Below, in pieces: positions 46,235-57,742 of a DNA stretch of 64,000 nt. The position numbers were made by a program, and so were the translations under genes. The stretch's first letter is position 1. Every line of letters begins with the position of its first letter. Source of the stretch: Cephalotus follicularis (Eukaryota; Streptophyta; Magnoliopsida; Oxalidales; Cephalotaceae); the NCBI GenBank assembly GCA_001972305.1, contig BDDD01002029.1:80946-144945 (forward strand). The letters run 5' to 3'. Below the pieces are notes generated by a model. That model did not search any database, was not told the origin of the DNA, and saw nothing but the letters and a program-made list of their open reading frames with translations.

Positions 46235-46672
46235 TTAACAATATTTATAATCTTTTTGTTAACACCCTTACTAACATAAGAAGCTATATCCTATTGTGCC
46301 AAACGAATGGACCAATTTGTACTTATTACAAAAACTGAAAAACTTGCAGCTAACTACTTCACCTATGGGCTTCACTTGACTTCATCTTCATCAGCGTTCT
46401 CATCTGCTTTATGCTTTAAGCGACAAATGACGTAAGGTCCCTACACAAAGTGAAGGACAAATTTCTGTAATAGTAGTAATCAAAACTTGCATAGTAATCA
46501 AAACTTGCATGGACATCAAACCAAAAAGAATTCACTCTTAAATACCCTTCATTAAATGTTTTAGTCACAATAAAAACTATGATGCACAACTCAAGTGGTA
46601 TTGATAACACTGGTAATAGTAAAAATATGTAGAGATTCTTAGATAGACTGAGTTTAGATAGATTAAATAACA
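46235..46672 (-). repeat. Direct repeat copy 2, carrying the proximal NAC terminal exon
   Basis: Partner of 45650-46077. It contains an extra small internal duplication (AATCAAAACTTGCAT twice near 46480-46510). Confidence 0.85.
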
Positions 46673-47477
46673 CATGAGGGAAATAATAAAAAATAAAATT
46701 TCTTTCACTCTCGTATAATATTTGTAAAATCGTTAACTATAATTTTTTTTGAAAACGATGAATTATATATATGTGTGTGTGTGTTTTTGTGTTAACAAGT
46801 GTTTTATGACTTATTAAGCTTTTTTTTTTTTTGTTGGATGAACTAATCATAGTGGGAAGATGTTAATAAATGATAATATTATCAATCGAAACAACGAAGG
46901 TAATTAACTAATCGATAAGTTTTTTTTATAAAAAAAACATATATATATATATACACACACTCCGGGAATATATACCGGGTTAGGAAAGTCGGGAGCAGTC
47001 GGGTGATACTCATGAATGATCCAGTTGGTCTTCACACCTTCGAACACACCACCAATATAGTAAGTGAGAATCTTCTTGATGCCAATCTCCTTTGTGGAGT
47101 CTCTATTCAACACTATACGATCCTTACTGGTGACTTTCCAGTATCCAGTCCTTGTTTTCCTTTTAACTTGTGTTCCATTTGGATACCTGTCCAGTTTATA
47201 GATGAAATACCAAACTTGATCATTCCCCTTTATTGCTGATAACGCTACATTGCACAAAAAGAAGTTCAAATTATAAACATGGAAAGTTGATGATGGCATT
47301 ATGACATGTACGTAGTAGTTACCTACCAGGTAAATCCCAAGGCTCATGTTTAAAGAAATCGACCTCCGCGATCATGTCGTCCACTACTTCATGGAGGCCA
47401 AGTAGCTTCAGTCTCAGGTAGTAGTTGATGAGCTCTTCGTTGTCCGGAGAAAATCTGCGTCCCACGTTGTGGTCCAT
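46372..47477 (-). CDS. Short NAC-domain transcription factor, three exons (NTM1/ANAC069-like)
   Basis: Host gene with exons 47477-47327 (ATG), 47244-46976 and 46440-46372 (TGA), all introns GT..AG (82 and 535 bp), giving 162 aa. NAC proteins are plant-specific nuclear transcription factors that bind CACG-core DNA as dimers. Subdomain A is VGRRFSPDNEELINYYLRLK (residues 5-24), B has MIAEVDFFKHEPWDLP (35-50), C has QVWYFIYKLDRYPNG and TRTGYWKVTSKD, D has IGIKKILTYYIGGVFEGVKTNW then IIHEYH, and E is GPYVICRLKHKADE. The ELINYYL and YVICR wording recalls NTM1/ANAC069-like members, but the membrane anchor and activation region of that group are absent, since the frame stops 22 residues into exon 3. 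Phases join cleanly (151 + 269 + 69 nt), and no stop or frame change is seen. It may be a natural NAC-only protein that acts by competing for dimers; that is inference. The terminal exon exists twice. Confidence 0.85.
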
Positions 47478-47625
47478 TTCTATGAGTGGTTTAGGTTATA
47501 AAAGCAGCAGAATCACTTTGTAAGTAACAAGAAGCAGAGTTGTGTGTGCGTGATTGTATGTGGGAGGATTTGAGTACATAGTTTTTAGTTTTGAGTTGAG
47601 AGTCACGTCATGCTTATAGTAACTT

Positions 47626-47724
47626 CTTTAAGAAGCTAGTATAAAGTAACGCGCGTTCTCGCCCTCCCCTCTTTAAGAAGCTAATATAAATTAACCCGCG
47701 TTCTCTCTCTCTCTCTCTCTCTCT
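47626..47724 (-). repeat. 45-bp tandem duplication plus (CT)n upstream of the NAC gene
   Basis: CTTTAAGAAGCTA(G/A)TATAAA starts at 47626 and 47671, followed by CGCGTTCTC in each. The second runs into (CT)n to 47724. The region lies 150-250 bp upstream of the NAC ATG. On the minus strand it holds TTTATA-type words that could serve as a TATA box, but none stands out. Confidence 0.75.
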
Positions 47725-48289
47725 CGATCTCTCGATCTTGAACAATATTATGGTATATCTGTTATATACGTTTATTTGTCTTTTTACTATTTTATATTAG
47801 AGTAAATATATTTTATTCTTTCATGTTTGATTTTAAATATTCTATCATATAATTTGTAATAACATAAAATATACTTATGTAACTTCAATTTAGTCTGTCA
47901 CTCTCGAGTTTAAGTATGAATTAAGCCACTACATAGTTTCAAAATAATTTATAAATCAATTCATACATTATCTCTTTATCATGATTATTGATAGAATTTA
48001 ATTAAGTTTAAAAGTATTGACAAAAATTAATTTGGAGAATTTATTGTTGATATTTTAATGTTCAAATTGTTTTTATGGTGTTTTACCAATGGTAATGTAA
48101 TGGTTTATGGTCAGATCTATATATAAAATCAAAATGATAGACTAATAAGAAACTACTTAGGACAATTTTGTGTTGTTATAAACTAATGGATTGAGTTTTA
48201 ATTAAGGCCAAAATTGAGAGACTAAAATGTAATTAACTATTTATATTATGTTAATCTTTCCTTTTAACAATATTTATGGAGATTTTCAA
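47725..48289. other. AT-rich intergenic DNA, nothing recognised
   Basis: Low GC, many short A/T runs, no open frame with domain wording, no repeat partner seen in the window. Confidence 0.55.
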
Positions 48290-49430
48290 AATGTCCTCGT
48301 GCTGGAATTAGGATTATAATCAAAAGTTTAATTTTAACCTAACTTTTGTTAAGATAAACCTAACAAAGGAGGGATTAGATTAATTAGATTAAGCTTGACA
48401 AACTTTTAGTTACATAATTCTATTAACCAAGATCTTATATTGATGTTCAAAGTAAAATGAAAACTTAAAACACTAAAGATTAAAACCTTTTTACTTACTT
48501 GATTCAAGTAAAACTACCAAGCTTTTATTATGGTCTAAGGTAGATTTGCTTTTGCCCTTGATGATTGGAGTTCTCCTTTAGCTTTGACAATGATTAAATC
48601 TCTTTCCTTAAAGAGATGAGTTGATGCCAAGTTTTGTAGAGAAAATAAAGAGATGTTCTATTCTCTCTTTTTATTCACACATTTTCTTATATTTTTTTTC
48701 ATGTAGAACATTTCCTTTTATATTTTCTAAAAACATAAAACTTTATTCTCTACAATTTTAACCACCTTGCCACCACTTAAATTTTATGTAAATATGGATT
48801 TAATTAAGTCATACTTAATTTAATTAAACTTACATAAAGTATTTCTCTTCTGGATTTAATCCTCGTAAAACATTACTTGATAGTGACTCTATAAACTCAA
48901 ATTTAATTTGGCACTAGGAAATAAATTATAGCCACTATAATTTATTGATTAGAATATTCTAATGTAATTAGAGAACTTGTATTAAATCCGATTTAATTTC
49001 GTTAGTTTACTGAGATTAATTATTCTCCGAGAATCAATTTAATCTTCATGTTCCTACAAATCACCATCAACATTTTAATCAATACATGATGACTACCAAA
49101 TTATTGGTTCTAACCTTTGAACCTTTCCGTTACAATCACCGTGCAATTTAATAATTTTATTTTAATGTGACCCAATTAGATCTAGGGCACGGATAATGTC
49201 AAACCTTACTAATTCAATCATAGATATCTTTCTGCAATTAGTAACTTAGGTGACGTAATCAGGAACTATCCATGACCATTCACTTACTGTCTCGGCCGAA
49301 ACTTACAACTTACTACTCAGTTAGATTAACTAAATCACTTCCCTTTTATTGGGAAAAATAAATTCCATTTTGGGAATCATATGTCTCCGCAAGTAAGTAA
49401 ACATATTCAATTAATGCATGTGAATACTCC
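48290..49430 (-). mobile_element. Probable Copia-type LTR (Cop-Y), ends not exact
   Basis: The minus-strand layout resembles an LTR: U3-like sequence at 49430-48700, then ATATAAGAAAATGTGTGAA (TATA-like) near 48690, followed by AGAGAGAATAGAACATCTC and a U5-like stretch. It interrupts the start of the long Copia LTR that resumes at about 49431. No matching second copy exists in the window, so ends and family are tentative. Confidence 0.4.
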
Positions 49431-50370
49431 TATGATTGCTTACTCCGAATGGTAAAGGAGAATGGATTATCTCATTGCCATTTGGGTTTATCCTAAAGCT
49501 GATGCGGGGTGCTTGCAAGAGGCATGACATTGAACCGACCCACCATAGGTTATCTATTTGGAGAGTCAACATCTCTGTCAACAGAGTTCCTATTGTCTCG
49601 GTAGTATATAGTCAAAGGTGACTAGTAGATCATACGTGATTTGCATTGTGTCCTTAGACCTGAGCGGCTGACATGCATTGTGTATAGTAATCGCTTGGCT
49701 TTGATTTCCGCCATCCCTAGCACTAGCCACGTGCTGGCAAAATTGTTGTCTTTGGGCCTTGTGGGAGCTGCATTGAGATGTATGGGCGAGTACGCAAGAT
49801 GGGATCATCGCACCTGTGTTGATGGGTTATAAGCTCTATAACATCTATGACTATTGAAGACTTAAACTCCTAGCCAGGCACTTGGGAGATTGGAAACAGT
49901 AGGTTTCTTGGGATGTCTTCCGATAGTCTTAATGCGATCATAGAATTATCGTTATCACGGCTTTACCTAGGGTTGACATTAATCCAAACCCTGGGCCACG
50001 GTCGGAGTCGAGATGATGAGAGATACATAACACATTAACCGATGACAGTGAGGAAAGTACAGGTTTTCTGGCTAACGTATGATAGACACGGTACTTCCGT
50101 CCACGGATCTGTGGGTGATTGGAGATCACACCGGGGCTATTCAGATAGTCGAAAGACTATTGGGATGGTCGTATCGGAACTTTGGGATGTTCTGAAAAAT
50201 ATATCATTGTACAGGAACCCAACCTGACTTTCAGGTCCCGCCTGATTTTGGAACAGGTTGATGTGTGAGAGACACATGTCATTTAGTGAAATGTTAGCTT
50301 CTAAGTGAGAGATTACTTTGCTAGTGAACATTATTTAGAAGTGAGTTCATGCATCGCCATAATAGAATGT

Positions 50371-52860
50371 TGTTGGAAAACACAGGCTCCATGCGGAAGA
50401 GATACAATTATGGACTTAGGGTTATGGGCTACTTTCAAAAAATTTAACCCTTAAAGAACCCAATCAATGGGACGTACTTGAATACAAAGTTCACAATTGC
50501 ACCAATTGGCCAAGGATCACTAATGTAGAACACAAATGGACCTACTAAATCTCCCAAGCATAGGAAGCACACGGGTTGGAGCATTGGGTCTCACTAACCC
50601 TAATTTTTATCACACAAAATTGAGTTTGGGAATGCACACTTAAACCCTAGCATATATATTCTCCAAACCCGTGGCCACCACTCACAAACCCTTAGGGTTT
50701 GGAAATGTTCCCTCATGGAACATTAAGGTTTCAGCTATGGTTTAAAACCCTTGCCCTAACCAGCCACAAAAACCATATAAAACAAGAAGGAGAAGATAAA
50801 TTAGGAGCAAATACCTTATGTCCTTTACTCCTTCCTTCTTGTGTGTTCCCTCAACCTTCAATCCCAAGATTTTGTCTTCACAAAAGAGCTTCACCATGGC
50901 ACGGCAAAAAGCTTTAATGAATGTAGAAAGGCCTGAATTCGTTGAGCCTAAAATAACTTACACAATAGGTAAAGATTGAAAGCAAGACACAATCAATTTC
51001 CTCCTATAGTGAAGATGGAGGGTGAGAGAGTGATTGGATTGTGTTTTCTCTTCAAGAGCTCCAACCTCTTTGTTTTTATTTAATGGTGGACTCACTCATG
51101 GAAGAGAAGAGAATAGAAGAATGGGAGAGCAAGATGGGTGAAAGATAGAGAGAATGAGAAAATAATGTGTGCTTACTTTTCTTAATCATTAAGTAAGGCT
51201 TTAAATATCTCATGAATGATGTCATGATTAAAATATCCCATTATGCCTTATCTTTTAACCAACTAAAGATATTAATATTCTCGCCATATAAACATAAAGG
51301 GCCGACAAAACCAAGGACAAAAAACGGCACCTTAATGTCCATTAAAACACATTTGGGCTTTACCATTGAAAAGTAAAAAGTGGTGGGCTTATCGTTTTAA
51401 CCACTAATGCATGCATTGGGCCGGCCATTTAATGGAAAATTTAAGGCCCAATTGAAGCCCAATAAAGGATGGTAAATCCAAGCTCAATCCATCCCTCAAT
51501 GGTCCATTAGCTCTCTCCACCAATAAGTGCCCAAATGCACTTACTAGTTAAACACAACAACCCTTCGCATGTAACATTTTATTATGGTGATGCATAAACT
51601 CACTTCTAAAGAAGTGATATACTTTCAACAAATAAAATGTTATCTAGCAAAGTAACATCTCTCAGATGCTAACCTCTCACTAAATGACATGTGTCACCCA
51701 CACGTCAACCTGTTCCAAAATCAGAGGGACCCAGAATCCCGGTTGGATTCCAGTACAATGATAAATTTTCCAGAGCATCCCAAATTTTTGGTACGACCAT
51801 TCTAATAGTCTCCGACCATTAAAATAGTCCCGGTATGATATCCGATCCCCCCCGGATCCGCGGACCGAAGTTCCACGTCTACATTCGTTAGCCGGTTAAC
51901 CGGTGCTTTATCACTGTCATCGGTTATATGTCATGTGTCCCTCGTCATACTTGGCTCTAACCACGGATTGGGGTTTGGATTAATGTCACTCCAGGTAAAT
52001 CATGATAACTATAATTCTATGAACGTATTGAGACTATCGGGAGACATCCCAGGAAACCACTTGTTTCCAATCTCCCAAATGCCTGATCGGGACTGTAAGT
52101 CTACAATGGTCATAGATGTTATAGAGCCTATAACCCTCAACATGGGTGTGACGATCCCATCTTGCGTACTCCTCTATACATCTCGATGCAGCTCCTACAA
52201 GGCCCAAAGACAACCCTTTTGGCAGCACGTGGCTAGTGCTGGGGAAGACGGAAATCAAATCCAAGCGATTATTACACAATGCATGCCAGTCGCTCAGGTC
52301 TAAGGACACAATGCAAGTCATGTATGGCCTACTAGTCTCCTTCCACTATAAACTACATAAACAATAGGAATCCTATTGACGAAGGTGTTGACTCTACAAC
52401 TAGGGTTCCTATGGTGGGTCAGTTCAGTGACATGCATCTAGCATGCACCCCGTATCAGCTTTAGGGTAAACCCAACTGCAATGAGATAATCCATCCTCCT
52501 TTACCATTCAGAGCAAACATAACACGTAAAGTCTTTGCGGTTTATCAATTACCCTAAGAAAGTGAACGTATGACTTGGAACGTTCTGTCAGAAGGGAGTA
52601 ATGATCTCATTCTCATAACCTCTCAGGTACAAGATTCAATCCCTCGAACTGCAGGGCGCTATATGTGTATTCAGTTAACATGGTGATTAACCGATTTGTA
52701 GAGACGGTTTGGGACAATACATGTAGAAAATGCCAATGATACTAAATATGCACAATAAATCATGAATGAAACTAAAAATGTATAGATAAATAGTGTATCA
52801 TGTGTAAAATACATATGGATGCAGCCACCTCTTGGCTTGTAGGAACACCTCTATCTAACA
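50371..52860 (-). mobile_element. Solo LTR of family Cop-2, inverted, inside another Cop-2 LTR; target duplication AATGT
   Basis: The minus strand starts TGTTAGATAGAGGTGTTCC at 52860 and ends GTGTTTTCCAACA at 50371 (2490 bp). AATGT lies at 50366-50370 and 52861-52865. Its first 1.3 kb mirrors 49431-50370 and the later half resembles 52866-54087 in the other orientation, so host and guest are the same family. It gives the full LTR length and both end types for Cop-2. Confidence 0.9.
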
Positions 52861-54089
52861 AATGTTCCGTGTGAAGGTTTGTTTGTTTAACTTGTAAATG
52901 CATTAGGCATTAACTTGTAGAGAGAGCAAGTGGGCTTTGTTGCATTTTTGTCTTGGGAGTTACTTCCCATTGTGGGCCGAAAATTGGGCCATGATTTGCC
53001 TCAAATTGGGCCTTAAAATTTTCAAGAGAATTGTTAGCCCAAATGTTAAGAACTAAGCATACTTATGTTGACTATTCAACTATGCATTCTTCACTTGCAT
53101 TTGGGGCATCACCTGGCGCTTTTTGTGTGAAGTATGGCCGGCCCCTTAGGTGATATAATTGAGAGAATGGTTGAGTCATGATGCTTGATACATATATATC
53201 TTTGACTAGTCTTCATGAGTTAAGATAACTTAAGACTTAAGATATTTTGGTGTGACTTACATAACACACTTCACTTTCTTTTCTCTCCTAACTTTTACCC
53301 GTGCGCTTTCCCTTCTCTTTCTCCCTTCTCTATCTGTAAGAAGACTTCCTCCATGGAAGTACTTGCTTGAGCTTCAAGCTCTTTGAGAAAGAAACACAAA
53401 TAATCTTCCTCTCATCCTCCAAACTTCATAGTAGGTGGAGATAGTCACTTTGCTAGTTTCTATCTTTACTTGTTTTGGAGACTAGTTTAGGACAAACACA
53501 TCTAGCCATTTATCCTTCACAAATAACCCTAGATGCGCCTAGTGGAGCAACATTTGTGAAGCTTCAAAGGCTGGATACAAGGTTTGAAGAAACACACAAA
53601 AGGGAGGTGGGCAAAGAATTAAGTAAATGCTACTAATTCCCTCTTTGATGTTGTTTATTTTGTGGTTGTATATGTCGGGTTTGAGGGCTGGGATTGCCAT
53701 CCCAGCCGTGCCCTTTTGTGTGCAGGTTTGTGCACTAGAAAACCCTGCCACCCTAACACCATTTTTTATATGTCGGGTGTTAGGGTTCGGGTTTGGTATA
53801 TTGGTGCTATGGTTTTTGGTGTGTTACCCTAACACCATTTTGGAAGTGACCAAAGCTAGAGTTTGTGTAACCCTATCTCCAACCTGCCACCCTAATCCTT
53901 GCTTGGAATGTTTATCGGTTTGATCGATACCCTAATTAGAGATCGTAGGGCCTTATGGGACATTAATGCAGTTAGTTTTAGGGTATGCCATTGACTGGGC
54001 ATTTAAAATGGAATGAAAAATTTTATTATCAAACCCTTAATCCTAAAGTCCCTTAATGCTCTCTTCCGTCTTTGAGCCTTTCCAACAAG

Positions 54090-54103
54090 TGGTATAAGAG
54101 CCC
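54090..54103 (+). other. Primer-binding site of Cop-2 (initiator-Met type)
   Basis: TGGTATAAGAGCCC starts two bases after the LTR end TTTCCAACA at 54087. It matches TGGTATCAGAGC with one difference. Confidence 0.75.
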
Positions 54104-56225
54104 CTGATTAGGCTCAATTGGACCTCCTTTTAGTGTTTAGTGGCATGCCATAAAGTCCCTTGAAGTTGGCTTGAAAATTGGCACTCCAACCCTAAGGGAG
54201 AAATTGGAAAGATTAGGTTATTTGGAATGTTCAATTCCAAGTCTTTTTTCTAATTGTTAGAACTAATGTAAATGACCAATTAAATGGATAGTTTGATGAT
54301 CCAAAAATTAATAAATTGGATGTTAAATGATGCAAGGGGCATTCTAACATCCTTATGTATGATTTAGGATTTCAAATAGACCTTAAATGGTCATTTAACG
54401 GGCGTTTAAAAGTGTTGTAAATTTTAGTTCGAAAGTTGGTTACGTGCGGGAATTTCTGTATAAATTTTTTGCACTAGTGAGTGCAGATTATCTGGCAGTT
54501 TCCCAAAGCAAAAAATTGCACTGGTTAGTAATAGTCTGAGTGCAGGATTATTCTGGACAGTTTCTGGCAGTCCTTGCTAAGATTCTGGCAGTTTTATGCA
54601 CTCTTACCGACATTTTCCAGCATGATTACTGCTGGTTGCCAGAAAGTTTCCAGCGGGCTTTTTTATGCAGTTTCTATGCAATCTCTGCACAGTTATTGGT
54701 AGGAATACTTTATGTATTGGATATGTACGTACCAGGGTGTTCGGACAAAGATTCAATTCACTTATGCACATAGTTCTTTCATTAATGCAATTTATTCAAG
54801 AGGAATATTAATATTAGTTTTTTCTAATATTTTTATTGCATTATTTTTCTCTCTAATAATTCCAATGGTGGAACCATGTAATTAAATATAGTAAGAGGCT
54901 ATATTTAGGGACACAAGATTTTATTTTATCTAGTGAGGGTTGCATGTTATTTAGGCTGATAGATTAATGGAATGCCATTAAATATTAAAATTGTCATGTG
55001 TTTATTCATTAAATATATAGTGATTATATTTTTTGAATTTCTTGTGCATACTGGTAGACTTGGGACTAGACCTAGTTTTTTGGTTTCTTTCATGGATGTT
55101 ATTTAAATTCTTTATTACTGTGCTATTCATCTGGTCTGTAATAAGGTTGCCTGCGCGTGCCAATAATTTTTTTTTTTTCCATTTTTCTTAAGAGTTGAAA
55201 TATCTCTTCTCCCTCAAATTGTAATCTTATTCTATTGTTATACAAATGTAATATTTATAAGAAGAGATGCAACCAAGCTTGAAGAGAGGATCAAGAAGAG
55301 TACAAGACCAAGTGAAGACCATGCATGCATGGTGTGTATGCAGTAATAAAGTAATTAAATAATGTACACCTAGGAGACCGAGTGGTCACGTTTGGCTCAC
55401 GTGATCACTATAATAGTTAAAGTCCCAAGTCAAGTAATTTTTTTAGGATGCATAAGATGGATGTTTTTCTTTTTCAAACAATCCAAACACGTCCAAGAAT
55501 GCTAAGCCATTCCAAATGGATGTGGAAGATAATTAAAATTGTCTAAAACGGCTATGGTAAGAACTTAAAATTTGATGAGATCAAATTCTTCAAAATGTGA
55601 AATAACAAGTTCATAAGCGGTGGGGAAAAAGGGTTTCCTGTCGTTGGCCTTCCACGGACTTCGTTTAATGGTGTGGACATATTGGGGATAGCACTGCCTC
55701 TGCAAAGGTCCCTCGTATGACCATTTCTATTCAGTTTCAGTGTGAGGTGCACTGGAAGGAAATAACCATGTTTTGACACTTTGACAAGCTCACTTGTGGG
55801 GATCAAAACGAGTTCATTTCTTTGAGGATGGTGGGTTAGGACTTATACCAGGACCATATTATTGGCATGGAAACATCTGTGGATTATATGGGCCAGCAGG
55901 CCGAACTTGTATCGAATCTTACATTTCAAGGGCAAGAGGCCCTAATGTAAATTGACACTCGTGTCTACCTATCTTGATATTGTGGTTTGTCATGCCCTCC
56001 ACTGAGGCCATAATGGGTGAGATAGATTCCGATCCCCACTAGGATGCAAGGGGCTTCCCGAATTCCATATGGAGGTGTGGGATACGATTATAGTAGTGGG
56101 AATGAGCCATAATTACAAAAAGACCAAGAATTATTGAAATAACATTAATGGAATAATTTACCAATATTCTCTCTCTCTTTCCTCATATAGGTTGCTAGTT
56201 TTCACATACTCGATAATTTCCTCAA
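54104..56225 (+). mobile_element. Long leader of Cop-2, possibly holding unrecognised insertions
   Basis: About 2.1 kb separates the primer site from the first gag-like sequence. Part of it (54490-54680) repeats the word TTCTGGCAGTT. The stretch 55560-56110 has mixed composition with no domain I recognise. No other gene is supported. Confidence 0.45.
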
Positions 56226-57720
56226 ATGGTTGACAGCATAGACAAATCAAACACATATGACACTCCTAATCTTGAACATCCTATATTCACTGAATGGAAA
56301 CGCATTTTGCGTAATAATCTCACGAGCTTGAATTTAATTCATGTTATGACTGAGACGACCCCCTCCCCCCTTAGCGAGGGAATTATGTATCCGACCATCA
56401 CAAGGCATGTGTAGCTAAGTGGTGGGATGACGATTATGAAGCTCGTAGCCTAGCAGTTGTTGGCATGCAGCCATAATTGCACATGTGAGTTATGCACTCA
56501 CAGACCTTGTGTGCCATGCTTGCACAACTCGAGGAGTTGTATGCACCTAGTCTAGGACTGGAATGGTAGATTTTGACCAGACTAGGTCAAAATCAATTGT
56601 GATGCCTCTTATTCTACATGGAACAACCCCTAAAGGAGGTAGATCAGATGGATCTAGTTCCAAGGGTGAAAACCCAAGGAAGAGGCAGTTAGTGATAGGG
56701 GATACCACTCTAGAAAGGATCAAAAAGCTACGAAAGGAGAAAGACTGCTTCTATTATGGGAAGCAAGGGCATTGGAGGAGAAATAGCAGTATGTTCCTAA
56801 ATTCCAAATATGGAGGTGCCTCGGGGTCAGGTACCTCCATGGTTGATCTAGCTTATAATGTAAGTTCAATTTGGGTAGATGACTCAAATTGTGAGATTAA
56901 CATTAGTAACTCTTTGCAGGAGCTGAGAGATGCCAGACAACTGAGAGTGTTGGTAAAGCTAAGGACTGGCGCCATGGTGATGCATCGTGGATTCACACCA
57001 ATGTTGTTGGCGTTTATGAATTGTAAATTTTGTAAATGGACATGTATTATAGACATGATATCTATATATATAAAGAACATTGTAAGAAACTAATGTTTTG
57101 TTTCAAATGTGTATAAGATGAGTTGGAAGCTCAAATTTTTGTATAAATTCTTTGTCTTATACATCTTAATGTTCTAGATAGTGCAAGAGGCATGTGGACA
57201 AAAGAGATCTATGTCTTATACAATTACCATAACATTACATTAACAATTCAAGGAACTACTAACAAAAGACTATGAGAAACAAAAGAGATAATGGTATTCT
57301 CTCTCAATGGACACCTCCAGGAACACCACAGGATGGTATATCTGAAAAAACGAAATGGACCTTGATGAATCTGGTCCATCCTATGATGTCTTTTATGCAT
57401 CTTCCAATATTATTCTGCTGTAATGCATTGCAGTCGGCAGCGCACATCCTAAACCGGATTCCTTTGAAATCCGTCCACTCCATATCTTGTTAGATATTGA
57501 AATGGAGGAAATCCATCCTAAACCATTTGATGTAAGAAGGCAGGGTCCTTCTAAGCTGGACGCACGATCTAGATGTTGCCGGTTTGTGGGATATCCTGAG
57601 ATAGACTTTGGATATTATTTCAACCATCCCAACGAACAAAAGGCTTTTGTTTCACGCACTGAAAATTCCTAGAGAGGGAATACCTGCTTACAAGAAGTAG
57701 TGGGAGTAAGGTGAAACTAA
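56226..57720 (+). mobile_element. Cop-2 gag, knuckle, protease and integrase remnants
   Basis: The Copia-type gag start has HPIFTEWKRILRNNLTSLNL near 56275. A single knuckle relic CFYYGKQGHW lies near 56750, a protease-like IWVDDSN region near 56870, and integrase end wording at 57280-57670. The order gag-protease-integrase is diagnostic of Ty1/Copia. Broken in several places. Confidence 0.75.
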
Positions 57721-57742
57721 GAGAGTTTCTACCAGGTGAAAA

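Noticed and set aside
46904-47347. Single 147-codon open frame as the NAC protein
   Set aside because: It reads through the first intron at its start and through the second donor at its end; the spliced three-exon model restores subdomains A, B and E.
49431-52860. Large foldback or Mutator-type transposon with kilobase inverted ends
   Set aside because: The inverted arms are explained by a solo LTR of the same Copia family inserted in reverse; its ends are TG..CA with a 5-bp target duplication inside the left arm.
53627-53923. 98-codon plus-strand open frame with hydrophobic stretches
   Set aside because: It lies within the Cop-2 5' LTR just upstream of the primer site and has no domain.
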